A stretch of DNA of 49,347 bases from a virus. The DNA lies in the IMG/VR virus record IMGVR_UViG_3300025543_000044, positions 1 through 49,347 of that record. The stretch is one strand, 5' to 3'. Of this stretch, positions 1 to 8,083 are shown in pieces. Positions within the stretch are counted from its first letter, which is position 1. Each line of letters begins with the position of its first letter. The translations under genes were made by a program, and so were the position numbers. Below the pieces are notes generated by a model. It was not told where the DNA came from. It did no database searches and worked only from the letters and a program-made list of their open reading frames with translations.

Positions 1-32
1 GGTATCAATCCACCCGGCACAAAATCCGGGCG

Positions 33-56
33 AAAAAAAACCCGCCGAAGCGGGTT
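33..56 (-). terminator. Intrinsic terminator, minus strand
   Basis: A CCCGC-CGAA-GCGGG hairpin (41-54), extended by AA/TT pairs, is followed on the minus strand by eight T (33-40 are A on plus). The stop codon of the minus-strand gene 55-264 lies in the base of the stem, so this ends that transcript. Confidence 0.85.
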
Positions 57-264
57 AAGACAAACCACAAATAACGCAGTTCGCGTAGTCTATTGCTTTC
101 TGCTCCGTAGTAAATGCTTGAGAGCGTATTACGTGTTCGACGAAACCACGTTTATCGGTTGAGCACAGTTGAACTGTAGCGACTGTGCCATATGCGGATA
201 CCGAATGCCCGATAACTACCACGTAGTAGGGGCCGTGCGGTAAAAAGGCTAAGATGTTAACCAT
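55..264 (-). CDS. Small unknown phage protein (69 aa)
   Basis: This 69-residue protein is not recognised. It has a hydrophobic N-terminal half rich in Val, Tyr and Gly and a C-terminal segment with two cysteines (CVIC). The start is supported by a GAGGG ribosome binding site just upstream of the ATG at 264. It lies between two minus-strand terminators, so it is probably transcribed separately or by read-through from the gene at 324-989. Such single small genes outside the structural operon often encode early or host-takeover functions in phages, but nothing in the sequence proves that here. Confidence 0.6.
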   Translation of the reverse strand: MVNILAFLPHGPYYVVVIGHSVSAYGTVATVQLCSTDKRGFVEHVIRSQAFTTEQKAIDYANCVICGLS

Positions 265-281
265 TGTTATACCCTCGAATT

Positions 282-305
282 AAAAAAACCGCCCCGAAGG
301 GCGGC
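282..305 (-). terminator. Intrinsic terminator, minus strand
   Basis: CCGCCC (289-294), a CGAA loop and GGGCGG (299-304) form a 6-bp GC stem; the minus strand then reads seven T (282-288). It sits 19 bases after the stop of the minus-strand gene 324-989 and just before the gene 55-264. Confidence 0.88.
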
Positions 306-323
306 AAAATTAGTAGCGTTGCA

Positions 324-989
324 CTACTTGGTTTCTTCCATGATATTTTCTAACCAGCCTTGGACTTTACGGACTGAAAAATCCGCATCCTCCAACTTGC
401 CACCAAACTCGTGGAGTTTTTTGGCTTCTTCGTAGAAGCGTTGGCGAGCAGGTCGAACAACTTGCGGGCCACGGTCCTGCTTTTTGCCAGCGCCTTCCGC
501 GCGTTCTAGCGCGAGGCGCAGGTCACGCAGCCGACTAGTCGGCTGTTGGCAAGCATAGCGGTAGGCTTCTTTATCCGCATCAGCAACAGACTTGACTGGG
601 GTAGCAATCCAGTCCTGCTCCTCCTGTGAACAGCGAGCGGTAGCATACGCCACCATCTCGTCGTATAACGCGCCCAGTGGCACTTCATACTGGGGCTTGC
701 GCGGCCCGGCCCGAAGCAGGACTTCCGTATCTGCGCCATGACCTGCCGCCTTTGCCACCTTAGTGCGCGGTGAGCGAAGCATCCATGAGATGATGCCGAC
801 CTTTTTGCAATGGTCGGCGAAGCCTACCTTGCTTTTAGTTGCCACATCCTGCGCAGCAAATACCGAGTCTGCCGCATCAACAAAAACACGGGGCAGGATA
901 GCCGACTCGAAAGTCGGAAATACAGCCGCCATAGTGGCGACCGTGGGAGCCGCAGCGGGGCTGCGGGTAGAACGCTTTGATGCAGTCAT
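324..989 (-). CDS. Unknown protein (221 aa), minus strand
   Basis: The product is not recognised. The N-terminal 30 residues are rich in Ala, Thr, Ser and Pro; the C-terminal 100 residues are charged and look alpha-helical, with an FYEEAKKLHEF segment and a WLENI segment near the end. The reading frame stays open to 1079, but the ATG at 989 is chosen because it alone has a good ribosome binding site (GGAGAA, about 7 bases upstream); the upstream extension has a different, Arg/Asn-rich composition. The gene runs opposite to the structural genes and is closed by a strong terminator, so it belongs to a different, perhaps early, transcription unit. Confidence 0.65.
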   Translation of the reverse strand: MTASKRSTRSPAAAPTVATMAAVFPTFESAILPRVFVDAADSVFAAQDVATKSKVGFADHCKKVGIISWMLRSPRTKVAKAAGHGADTEVLLRAGPRKPQYEVPLGALYDEMVAYATARCSQEEQDWIATPVKSVADADKEAYRYACQQPTSRLRDLRLALERAEGAGKKQDRGPQVVRPARQRFYEEAKKLHEFGGKLEDADFSVRKVQGWLENIMEETK

Positions 990-1512
990 AATAGTTCTCC
1001 AGTTATGACGTACTCGCCGAAGGTTTACCGAAATGGTTCCCTTCCGACTTGCAACCAGATTACCATAACCGGTTACCATTACAATAGATAAACTGATAGT
1101 TTGGGGTAGCGCATAGCAATATCTGATAGGCTGTTAGGGACGTCCCCTAACATGGGAACCGGGCCGGGCGGGGTAACCCACTACACCCCCACCCCCCGCG
1201 ATGCGTTCAGGGACTCCGCGCCCCTATAATTACTAGTCCAGACGAACAATGCCGCCAAATCTGGTTTACGGTACGTCTTGCGCCCAAAACTTTACACCTT
1301 CCCCCTAAGTTATTACACGGAAACACCCCCCACCCGATAGTTTTCGGCTGACCAAAAAATTTTAGTACCAAAAATGCTTACGTTTGACAGCGTGCCCAAA
1401 CCCGCGTAAAACCTTACCCAGTGGTGTCAGGTTGCTCCCTAGGTAGTGGTTGCATCCTGCTCCATCACCAATAGTGGCCTGATGCCACACCCACAAAAGC
1501 AGGAATAAGATT
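990..1512. other. Non-coding divergent intergenic region
   Basis: About 520 bases hold no supportable gene. They separate minus-strand genes from the plus-strand structural operon, so promoters for both directions are expected. Visible elements are a TTACCAT direct repeat (1060-1066, 1073-1079) around a TAACCGGTTA palindrome (1066-1075), an AAACT-GAT-AGTTT inverted repeat (1090-1102), a GTTAGGGA/TCCCCTAAC inverted repeat (1133-1151), a C-rich run (about 1184-1198), a TATAAT hexamer without a good -35 (1225-1230), a plus promoter candidate (1384-1412) and a small stem-loop GTGGC/GCCAC (1474-1488) in the presumed leader of the first plus gene. Confidence 0.6.
1384..1412 (+). promoter_or_regulatory. 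Sigma70-type promoter for the plus-strand operon
   Basis: A perfect -35 hexamer TTGACA (1384-1389) is separated by exactly 17 bases from TAAAAC (1407-1412), which matches 4 of 6 bases of the -10 consensus. Transcription would start near 1419, about 95 bases before the first plus-strand gene at 1513. Its position at the head of the whole structural block supports the call; no phage RNA polymerase is visible in this window. Confidence 0.6.
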
Positions 1513-2058
1513 ATGGCTGAAAAAGAAGTAGACCTCGGCGTATTAGCCGTTGATAACGACAAGACTGAAATTAATAATGCAGACATTATTCACTCTGTAT
1601 CCCTGATCGACAACGGACTGTATCAGTTTGGACAGTGCCAGTCGGCCAACATGAACGACACCCATGCTGAAGATATCAATATCGCGGAAAACTGGCTCAA
1701 TCGTTTTGAAAAGCAGGTGACTGGCGCGGCGAGCATCCCATTGCAGTTCATGCCAAATGCGACTCCGATGAACAAGCCAATACCGCAAGTAATTGGGCTG
1801 AAAGTAGTTCAGAACTCAGCCTTGGCTGCTCTTATGAATGAGTTGACGCAGATGCGCAGTCAGTTGCTGTACAACGAAGACTCTACCAAGATGAATGGCT
1901 TTCATCCTGAACATTTTCGTACCTCAATTGTGCCGTGGATTTCTAAGTTTCGGTCGCATATTGCGTTGATGCGGGAGATGCAAGCTGACCCAAAGCTGAC
2001 GTGGACACCGGAAGTGGACATCCAGCCCGGCCCGGTCAACGCCGGAACCCCGCGCTAA
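1513..2058 (+). CDS. Unknown protein (181 aa), first gene of plus operon
   Basis: The product is not recognised. It is a soluble, slightly acidic protein with no clear membrane segment or motif; the middle part (about residues 95-150) looks helical and the C-terminus ends in a Pro/Gly-rich tail. The ATG at 1513 has an AGGAA ribosome binding site seven bases upstream, and an N-terminal MAEKE start is typical. It is the first gene downstream of the promoter at 1384-1412 and lies two genes and a stem-loop ahead of the terminase module. Its function cannot be told from position alone. Confidence 0.7.
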   Translation: MAEKEVDLGVLAVDNDKTEINNADIIHSVSLIDNGLYQFGQCQSANMNDTHAEDINIAENWLNRFEKQVTGAASIPLQFMPNATPMNKPIPQVIGLKVVQNSALAALMNELTQMRSQLLYNEDSTKMNGFHPEHFRTSIVPWISKFRSHIALMREMQADPKLTWTPEVDIQPGPVNAGTPR

Positions 2059-2074
2059 AGCGGCACCGGTACAT

Positions 2075-2100
2075 AGCCCCTAGGCGTAGGTTTAGGGGCT
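2075..2100 (+). terminator. Stem-loop between genes, possible weak terminator
   Basis: AGCCCCTA (2075-2082) and TAGGGGCT (2093-2100) form an 8-bp perfect stem with a 10-base loop, 17 bases after the stop of the preceding gene. The following bases are not a proper T run, so it may attenuate transcription or stabilise the RNA 3' end rather than terminate. Confidence 0.4.
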
Positions 2101-2123
2101 TCACACGTTTCAGGAGATAAAGA

Positions 2124-2333
2124 ATGGCAAAGCAAAAGTTTGGGCTTAAAATCACGCTGGAGTCTACCGGCGAAGATGGCACCTACCAGCGCACCACGCT
2201 GGAGCAGAACTACAGCAACCACCAAGATCAGGTACGCGACCAGCGGGATATGTTCCCGGCAGTCATCGCTATGGTTGGTGGTAAGCTGGTAGAACAGAGT
2301 AAGAAAGACTTCCCGCCAGAACAAAGTGATTAG
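2124..2333 (+). CDS. Small unknown protein (69 aa)
   Basis: A 69-residue hydrophilic protein of unknown function. It begins with MAKQKFGLKI, carries a short Gln/Asn/Asp-rich middle and a Val-Ala-Met-Val-Gly-Gly segment near residue 50, and has no transmembrane segment. The start at 2124 has an excellent ribosome binding site (AGGAGA, 8 bases upstream). Its stop codon overlaps the GTG start of the next small gene. The pattern of several tiny genes ahead of terminase is usual for phages, but the role is not deducible. Confidence 0.65.
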   Translation: MAKQKFGLKITLESTGEDGTYQRTTLEQNYSNHQDQVRDQRDMFPAVIAMVGGKLVEQSKKDFPPEQSD

Positions 2334-2517
2334 CAAAACCCGTCAGGTACTAGCCCCGCTGCTGTTACTAGCAATGGGGTTTTTTATTGCCGTATATATA
2401 ACAGCGATGTTCCACGCCATTCTAGATACCCCCGAGCCGGGTTTCGAGTGGGTTTTGGCGTGGGAATATACCAAAAGTATACTGTTGTACTATTGGGGGT
2501 TTATAGTTCAGTGGTAG
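2326..2517 (+). CDS. Small membrane protein candidate (63 aa)
   Basis: GTG-initiated ORF overlapping the previous stop by 8 bases. The protein has one clear hydrophobic stretch (about residues 9-32, Leu/Ala/Ile/Phe-rich) and a second aromatic hydrophobic segment at the C-terminus (about 42-62), so it would be a small inner-membrane protein with one or two passes. Its stop overlaps the GTG start of the next gene, which supports translation. Against it, a terminator-like hairpin with six T lies inside the reading frame (2354-2385). Holin-like activity is possible but not shown; better holin candidates lie at 19016-19910. Confidence 0.5.
   Translation: MISKTRQVLAPLLLLAMGFFIAVYITAMFHAILDTPEPGFEWVLAWEYTKSILLYYWGFIVQW
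2354..2385 (+). terminator. Intrinsic terminator-like hairpin inside an ORF
   Basis: CCCC-G-C-TGCT (2354-2363) pairs with AGCA-A-T-GGGG (2370-2379), a 10-position stem with one mismatch and one G-U pair, followed by six T (2380-2385). It begins 21 bases after the stop at 2333, the normal position for a terminator, yet lies within the small ORF 2326-2517. It could partly terminate the short operon ahead of terminase. Confidence 0.55.
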
Positions 2518-2840
2518 ACTGGGAGTTCCTAGCTCGTGGCGTATGGGCTGTACGAAGCATACCCAGTGGGACATATGGGGAACGTACGCAGTGGACTGCT
2601 GTAATAGTCGCGCAGGGGGGTACCGCCCGTATTGTGTTGGGAGAGAGACTTGATACCCGCGCCAAAGCTAAACAACTTTTACAGTCCATATCAAATCACC
2701 ACTTCGATAAGGCGTTCGCAGTACGCAAAAGGGGTGTAAAGTGGTATAAACTACCAAACCCCACTACGGGAGCGACCAGTGGATATACAACCCCACGCAC
2801 ACGAGATAGTTCTAGTACCAGAAATTGGGGTGCCATTTGA
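2511..2840 (+). CDS. Unknown protein upstream of terminase (109 aa)
   Basis: The reading frame is open from 2448, but the GTG at 2511 is preferred: it overlaps the previous stop by 7 bases (GTGGTAG), has a GGGGG ribosome binding site upstream, and the preceding codons overlap another gene. The protein is basic, with beta-rich segments in the first half (WTAVIVAQGG, ARIVLGE) and a Ser/Thr/Arg-rich C-terminal tail. It is not recognised. Its last 62 bases overlap the terminase small subunit gene in another frame, and this dense overlap suggests a tightly coupled block feeding into terminase. Confidence 0.5.
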   Translation: MVDWEFLARGVWAVRSIPSGTYGERTQWTAVIVAQGGTARIVLGERLDTRAKAKQLLQSISNHHFDKAFAVRKRGVKWYKLPNPTTGATSGYTTPRTRDSSSTRNWGAI

Positions 2841-3369
2841 TCTGGATTGCGATTATCTAGACCTCAAGGCGCGGGCAGAAGCTGCCTGTAGCACGGCGTT
2901 AATGCTGGAGCCTTACGGACTTGACCTTACACCTGAAGATGCCGATAACACTACGGCAGCAGTGCTTACTTCATCTTACGCAGCAGACCCGGCGGGGACA
3001 TCGGCCAAAGCGACCGAACGTAGGCTTGCTAAGTTACGCCCCGCTGCACTAGTACAGGTTAGCAATATGTTGGGACAGTTTGGGCAGATGGTGGTGCAGG
3101 ACTCCATCCAGATACGCCACCTAGTCACTAACAAGTTATTGGTTGAAGTGGAGCATGATGACGCCCGCATACGTCTACGGGCGCTGGAGATGCTGGGTAA
3201 GATATCAGACGTCGGGTTGTTTACAGACAAAAAAGAAATCACTGTAGCTCATACAACCACAGATGATCTTAGGGCGCGGCTCAAGTCGAAACTACAGCGA
3301 CTAATAGGGGACGATAAACCAGAAGAAGCCGAATACGAAGTAGTGCAAGATACTCCTGATGCCGGTTAG
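2779..3369 (+). CDS. Terminase small subunit (TerS-like)
   Basis: This 196-residue protein should recognise phage DNA and deliver it to the large terminase subunit. The call rests on its position directly upstream of, and overlapping by 11 bases, the terminase large subunit, and on its architecture: a mainly helical middle region (about 75-145) including RALEMLGKISDVGLFTDKKE, a stretch common in small subunits of aquatic phages, followed by a charged helical tail. The start is a GTG at 2779 with a GGGAG ribosome binding site nine bases upstream. No helix-turn-helix can be pinned down by eye, so the family is inferred partly from context. Confidence 0.72.
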   Translation: MDIQPHAHEIVLVPEIGVPFDLDCDYLDLKARAEAACSTALMLEPYGLDLTPEDADNTTAAVLTSSYAADPAGTSAKATERRLAKLRPAALVQVSNMLGQFGQMVVQDSIQIRHLVTNKLLVEVEHDDARIRLRALEMLGKISDVGLFTDKKEITVAHTTTDDLRARLKSKLQRLIGDDKPEEAEYEVVQDTPDAG

Positions 3370-4990
3370 ACCCTATACGCCGGGGGGGAAAGTTGATCTG
3401 GATCAACTAAAACCCCTAGTGCCCATCAAGGAAGATAAGTTTGACTTCACGGAAGAAGAACTCCAGAAGATGTTGGCAAATATAGATGCCTACACCGATG
3501 AGGAAGTCGTTGAGATACACGCTCTCGTTGAGGAGTTAGCCACCCGCAAGCGCGTTGCCGCAATCCATGATGACTTGATTGAGTTCTGCAAACACATGCA
3601 GGAGGACTATATAGTAGGAAGACACCACCGCATCCTTGCAGACCTGTTAATGGCAATTGAGCGGGGTGACGAGGACAGGATATGTGTAAACATACCACCC
3701 CGTCACGGGAAATCACAATTAGTATCAATTTATTTCCCCGCATGGTTCCTCGGTCGCAACCCCAACAAGAAAGTAATGATGGTGTCTCACACCACGGACC
3801 TCGCGGTGGACTTCGGACGGAAAGTACGTAACCTGATATCTGAAGCTAAGTACAAAGAGGTATTCCCTAACGTGTCACTATCTATCGACTCCAAGTCTGC
3901 CGGGCGGTGGAACACTAACATGGGTGGTGAGTATTACGCCTGTGGTATTGGTTCCAGTATTGCTGGCCGGGGTGCTGACCTGTTATTGATTGATGACCCA
4001 CACTCCGAGCAGGATGTTATCAATGGTAACTTCGAGGTGTTTGCCAAAGCGTATGAGTGGTTCACGTTTGGTGCACGTACCCGCCTGATGCCCGGTGGTC
4101 GGGTAGCAATCATCCAGACCCGGTGGCACCTCGACGACCTGACCGGGCGCGTTGTCCGCGACATGGGTATGAATGAGAAAGCCGACCAGTACAACGTGGT
4201 GGAGTTTCCCGCGATACTGACCGTGACAGACCCCAAGGATGAGACCAAGGATGTAGAGAAACCACTATGGCCTGAGTTTTTTGACTTAGAAGCCCTACAC
4301 CGCACTCAAGCATCTATGCCACTGTTTCAGTGGAACTCTCAATATCAGCAGAACCCCACGGCGGAAGAAGGGTCCATCGTCAAGCGGGATTGGTGGAACT
4401 CATGGGGTAAAGATGAGCCGCCCAAGTGCGATTACATCATTATGACTTTGGACGCGGCGGCAGAGACCCACAACCGTGCCGACTTCACTGCTATCACAAC
4501 GTGGGGAGTTTTTCGCAACGAGGAGGACCAGCTATACAACATCATTCTGTTGGATAGTGTTAAGGCGAGGTATGAGTTTCCCGAGCTAAAAGAGAAATCT
4601 TTAGCTCACTATAAAGAGTGGGAGCCAGATTCCTTTATAGTGGAAAAAAAGTCTGCCGGTGCAGCCCTTTACCAAGAATTGCGGCGGATGGGGATACCTG
4701 TACAAGAGTACACACCCCACCGTGGGTCTGGTGATAAGATGGCACGGTTAAATTCAGTTACTGATATTGTGAAATCTGGGTTAGTATGGGTACCACAAAC
4801 ACGTTGGGCGGAAGAACTCGTTGAAGAAGTGGCCTCATTCCCCTTTGGTAGTAATGATGACCTTGTGGACACCACGGTAATGGCCCTGATGCGCTTTCGC
4901 TCCGGGGGCTTTATACGCCTTCCCTCTGATGAGGTAGATGATGTACGCTACTTCAAACAGCGACGTGGTACGGGTAGGGGATATTATTAA
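3359..4990 (+). CDS. terL: Terminase large subunit (ATPase-nuclease)
   Basis: The 543-residue motor protein packages DNA into the prohead and cuts the concatemer. The ATPase domain shows Walker A PPRHGKSQ (113-120), Walker B LLLIDD (208-213) and a coupling motif IIQTRWH (251-257). The C-terminal RNase H-like nuclease shows the first catalytic Asp in IMTLDAAAE (D365), a VEKKSAG motif (E429) and a final acidic cluster NDDLVD (499-504). Length is normal for the family. The ATG overlaps the terminase small subunit stop, and the TAA overlaps the portal ATG (TAATG), so the three genes are translationally coupled. This is the most secure annotation in the window. Confidence 0.97.
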   Translation: MPVRPYTPGGKVDLDQLKPLVPIKEDKFDFTEEELQKMLANIDAYTDEEVVEIHALVEELATRKRVAAIHDDLIEFCKHMQEDYIVGRHHRILADLLMAIERGDEDRICVNIPPRHGKSQLVSIYFPAWFLGRNPNKKVMMVSHTTDLAVDFGRKVRNLISEAKYKEVFPNVSLSIDSKSAGRWNTNMGGEYYACGIGSSIAGRGADLLLIDDPHSEQDVINGNFEVFAKAYEWFTFGARTRLMPGGRVAIIQTRWHLDDLTGRVVRDMGMNEKADQYNVVEFPAILTVTDPKDETKDVEKPLWPEFFDLEALHRTQASMPLFQWNSQYQQNPTAEEGSIVKRDWWNSWGKDEPPKCDYIIMTLDAAAETHNRADFTAITTWGVFRNEEDQLYNIILLDSVKARYEFPELKEKSLAHYKEWEPDSFIVEKKSAGAALYQELRRMGIPVQEYTPHRGSGDKMARLNSVTDIVKSGLVWVPQTRWAEELVEEVASFPFGSNDDLVDTTVMALMRFRSGGFIRLPSDEVDDVRYFKQRRGTGRGYY

Positions 4991-7473
4991 TGGCGATTGA
5001 CAAGAGTTTATATGAAGCCCCACTCGGGATGGATGACGAGGCAGAGGAGGGTGAGTTAGGGGTTGAGATTGAAGTTGAGGGGCTAACTCCGGCGTCCATA
5101 GTCGAGTCCGAAGATGGTTCCGTAGAGATAACCTTCGGGGATGAAGAAACCGACGAGGCTGATATACCTTTTGAAGCCAACCTTGCGGAACACCTTACCG
5201 AGGACGAGCTAAACCTCCTTTCTAACGACCTTAAAGAACTGATTGATACTGATGTATATAGTAGGAAGGATTGGGTAGACAACTATGTTGCTGGCCTAGA
5301 TGTACTTGGTTTGAAGTATGAGACCCGCACTGAGCCGTGGCAGGACGCCTGCGGGGTGTACTCTACAGTACTTGCTGAGGCTGTTATCCGGTTCCAAGCG
5401 GAAACAATGAGTGAGACCTTTCCCGCCGCTGGCCCAGTAAAGACCAAGGTGTTGGGTAAGGAGACCCCCGAGAAAGAAGAAGCCGCTGCCCGCGTCAAGG
5501 CAGATATGAACTACGAACTAACGGAGACCATGATTGAATATCGTCCGGAGCACGAGCGGATGCTGTTCAGTCTGGGCCTATCCGGGTCTGCGTTCAAGAA
5601 AGTGTATTTCGACCCCACGCTAGACCGCCAAACAGCCGTGTATATCCCCGCTGAAGACGTCATCGTGCCCTACGGTGCTTCTCATATATGGTCCGCAGAA
5701 CGTGTTACCCACGTAATGCGTAAGACAGAAAATGAAATCCTCAAATTACAGGCACTAGGGTTCTACCGAGAGGTCGATTTAGGTGAGCCGGGGGTGTTCC
5801 GGACTGATATTGAGGAGCGAAAGGCTGAGGAAGAAGGGCAAACCATCACCGACGATGACCGATATGCCCTGTACGAAAGTCACGTCGACTGGATTTTACC
5901 CCAATTTGATACTGATTCGACCTTAGCTAAGCCTTATGTGGTAACTCTAGACCACTCCTCTGGCAAAATACTCTCCATCTACCGCAATTGGGATGCAGAC
6001 GACCCTAAAAAGACCCGAAATAACTACTTTGTACATTATGTGTACGTTCCGGGCTTTGGTTTTTATGGTTTAGGGCTAATAAACATCGTAGGTGGCTATG
6101 GCCGCGCTGGAACAAGCCTGATTCGTCAGTTGGTTGATGCTGGGTCGCTGGCAAACCTCCCCGGCGGGTTGAAAACACGCGATTTGCGGATAAAAGGGGA
6201 CGATGCTCCCATTGGGCCGGGGGAATGGAAGGATGTCGACGTACCTTCCGGGTCTATCAGGGACAACATTATGCCCCTGCCCTACAAAGAACCTAGCCAA
6301 ACCCTGTTAGCCCTGCTGGCTAACATTACAGATGAGGGTAGGCGGTTAGGTGCTATCAGCGACATGAACATCAGTGATATGTCTGCTAACGCCCCCGTAG
6401 GCACCACCCTAGCGTTGCTGGAACGCACGCTGAAACCAATGGCAGCAGTACAGGCGCGGGTCCACTACGCTATGAAGCAGGAGTTTAAGCTGCTCAAGGG
6501 GATAATGGCGGAGTATGCTGACGAGGACTACGACTACGAACCCCTTCACGGGGGCGTGCGGGCACGTCGGGCGGACTACGCACTAGTAGAAGTTATTCCC
6601 GTAAGTGACCCCAACAGCTCTACTATGGCCCAGCGGGTTGTTCAGTACCAAGCGGTTATACAGTTGGCAGAAAAATCCCCCCAGATATACAACCTGCCAC
6701 AGCTCCACCGGCAGATGATTGATGTGCTTGGGGTTAAGAATGCCGACAAGTTAATCCCGATGACCGAAGATGCTAAGCCTGTAGACCCGGTAACGGAGAA
6801 CATGGCTGCGCTGGTTGGGAAGCCAATGAAGGCATTTATCTACCAAGATCACGAGGCACACATGACGGCGCACGGCGCGTTCATGCAAGACCCTATGATT
6901 ATGCAGGCGATAGGGCAGAACCCCCAAGCGCAACAGATTATGGGGTCATTGCAAGCGCACATGGCTGAGCACTTGGCGTTTGCCTACCGCCGCCAGATAG
7001 AGGACAAGTTGGGGGTAGAACTCCCACCGATGAGCCAAGAGCTGCCAGAAGAAATCGAGGTACATTTGGCGAAGCTGGTGGCCGACGCTGGGAAACAGCT
7101 CCAGCAACAGCACCAACAGCAGGCCGCACAACAGAAGGCCCAGCAGCAAGAGCAAGACCCCATGTTGCAGTTGCAGCGCACCTCTGAAGAAACAAAACGT
7201 AAGGAGGTTGAACGTAAGTCCCTGAAAGATCAGGCCGATGCCAAACTCCGGGCTGATGAGCAGAACCGGAAAGCGAATAAGGACTATGTGGACGCACAGC
7301 TTACCAAAGAGGAGATTGCTGCTAAACGTAGAGCAACTGACCTTGAAGCGCAGCGAGCGGGTAAACAGCTTGATAACCAGCGTACAGAGATGGATAACAG
7401 GGTTAACCTTGACCTGTTAAGGGAACTTGCTAACCAACGTAACAAGCCTCCGGAGAACCCTAACAATGGCTGA
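4990..7473 (+). CDS. Portal protein (827 aa)
   Basis: The dodecameric portal forms the DNA entry and exit channel at one head vertex. It follows terminase immediately, and its length and organisation fit the P22-like portal class (P22 is about 725 residues): an acidic N-terminal stretch (1-75), a core whose most typical part is around residues 370-490 (SLIRQLVDAGSLANLPGGLK, then the ANAPVGTTLALLERTLKPM stem region), and a long C-terminal part. From about residue 700 the protein becomes Gln-rich and then a long charged coiled coil to the end, as in portals with a helical barrel or crown. The last codons overlap the next gene by 8 bases. Confidence 0.9.
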   Translation: MAIDKSLYEAPLGMDDEAEEGELGVEIEVEGLTPASIVESEDGSVEITFGDEETDEADIPFEANLAEHLTEDELNLLSNDLKELIDTDVYSRKDWVDNYVAGLDVLGLKYETRTEPWQDACGVYSTVLAEAVIRFQAETMSETFPAAGPVKTKVLGKETPEKEEAAARVKADMNYELTETMIEYRPEHERMLFSLGLSGSAFKKVYFDPTLDRQTAVYIPAEDVIVPYGASHIWSAERVTHVMRKTENEILKLQALGFYREVDLGEPGVFRTDIEERKAEEEGQTITDDDRYALYESHVDWILPQFDTDSTLAKPYVVTLDHSSGKILSIYRNWDADDPKKTRNNYFVHYVYVPGFGFYGLGLINIVGGYGRAGTSLIRQLVDAGSLANLPGGLKTRDLRIKGDDAPIGPGEWKDVDVPSGSIRDNIMPLPYKEPSQTLLALLANITDEGRRLGAISDMNISDMSANAPVGTTLALLERTLKPMAAVQARVHYAMKQEFKLLKGIMAEYADEDYDYEPLHGGVRARRADYALVEVIPVSDPNSSTMAQRVVQYQAVIQLAEKSPQIYNLPQLHRQMIDVLGVKNADKLIPMTEDAKPVDPVTENMAALVGKPMKAFIYQDHEAHMTAHGAFMQDPMIMQAIGQNPQAQQIMGSLQAHMAEHLAFAYRRQIEDKLGVELPPMSQELPEEIEVHLAKLVADAGKQLQQQHQQQAAQQKAQQQEQDPMLQLQRTSEETKRKEVERKSLKDQADAKLRADEQNRKANKDYVDAQLTKEEIAAKRRATDLEAQRAGKQLDNQRTEMDNRVNLDLLRELANQRNKPPENPNNG

Positions 7474-7666
7474 TACAATCTGGAATACCCTAATAGAGAA
7501 GTACGAGGTGGAGGTGGAAACTCTACAGAAGCACTTAGCTGGAGGTAGGGCGAAGGATTTTGAGGAGTACAAAGATTTGTGCGGTGCTATTCGGGGTCTA
7601 CGCATCGCTCAAAAATTAACCGACGACCTCTCGCGTGCTTATATGGAAGATGATGATAATGAGTGA
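7466..7666 (+). CDS. Small helical protein after portal (66 aa)
   Basis: The product is not recognised. It is a charged, probably all-helical protein of 66 residues ending in EDDDNE. The frame is open from 7427, but the ATG at 7466 is chosen: it overlaps the portal stop by 8 bases and has a CGGAG site upstream, whereas the earlier start lies deep in the portal gene. Its own stop overlaps the start of the co-chaperonin-like gene. Small helical proteins at this place are common in phages with this portal type; a role in head assembly is an inference only. Confidence 0.65.
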   Translation: MADTIWNTLIEKYEVEVETLQKHLAGGRAKDFEEYKDLCGAIRGLRIAQKLTDDLSRAYMEDDDNE

Positions 7667-8069
7667 GGCAGCAAAGATAGACTTACCTGTAGTGTCAAAA
7701 GAAGCCTTGGAACAGGTTAGCGATGACTCTATGGAGCGAATGATACCTAAACCGGTGGGATACCACCTGCTAATAGCAATGCCGGAAATTGAGGAGACCT
7801 TTGGAGACTCAGGTATCGTCAAAGCCGCAAAGACCGTCCAACACGATACCCTCCTATCTATGATAGGGCTTGTTTTGGATATGGGCGGGCAAGCATACGC
7901 CGATAAGGACCGGTTCCCTACGGGTCCGTGGTGCGAAGTTGGACAATACGTCATGTTCCGAATGAACAGTGGCACGCGATTTAAAGTTGGTGGGCAGGAA
8001 TATCGCCTACTTAATGACGACAGTATCGAAGCTGTCGTTGACGACCCCCGTGGCGTTACACGAGTGTGA
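7659..8069 (+). CDS. GroES-like co-chaperonin
   Basis: The 136-residue product looks like a GroES (Cpn10) fold: PKPVGYHLLIAMPEIEE (30-46) corresponds to the first strand and roof of GroES, SGIVK (51-55) matches the IVL-type tip of the mobile loop that docks on GroEL, and GLVLDMGGQAY (70-80) with GQYVMFRMNSGTRFKV (95-110) match the later strands. A 29-residue N-terminal extension and short C-terminal tail are extra. Phage co-chaperonins such as T4 gp31 replace GroES so that host GroEL can fold the capsid protein; placement between portal and scaffold fits this. The start at 7659 overlaps the previous stop by 8 bases; GGAAG lies upstream. Confidence 0.75.
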   Translation: MSEAAKIDLPVVSKEALEQVSDDSMERMIPKPVGYHLLIAMPEIEETFGDSGIVKAAKTVQHDTLLSMIGLVLDMGGQAYADKDRFPTGPWCEVGQYVMFRMNSGTRFKVGGQEYRLLNDDSIEAVVDDPRGVTRV

Positions 8070-8083
8070 TGGAGTAGAAAGCT

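Noticed and set aside
990-1079. N-terminal extension of the 324-989 gene up to 1079
   Set aside because: No ribosome binding site at 1079, a changed amino-acid composition, and a good site exists at 989.
2495-2560. tRNA-like sequence (TATAGTTCAGTGGTAGA resembles a tRNA D-arm)
   Set aside because: The anticodon stem pairs poorly, no T-arm or matching acceptor 3' strand follows in range, and the region is covered by overlapping coding frames; GTGGTAG is explained as a start-stop overlap.
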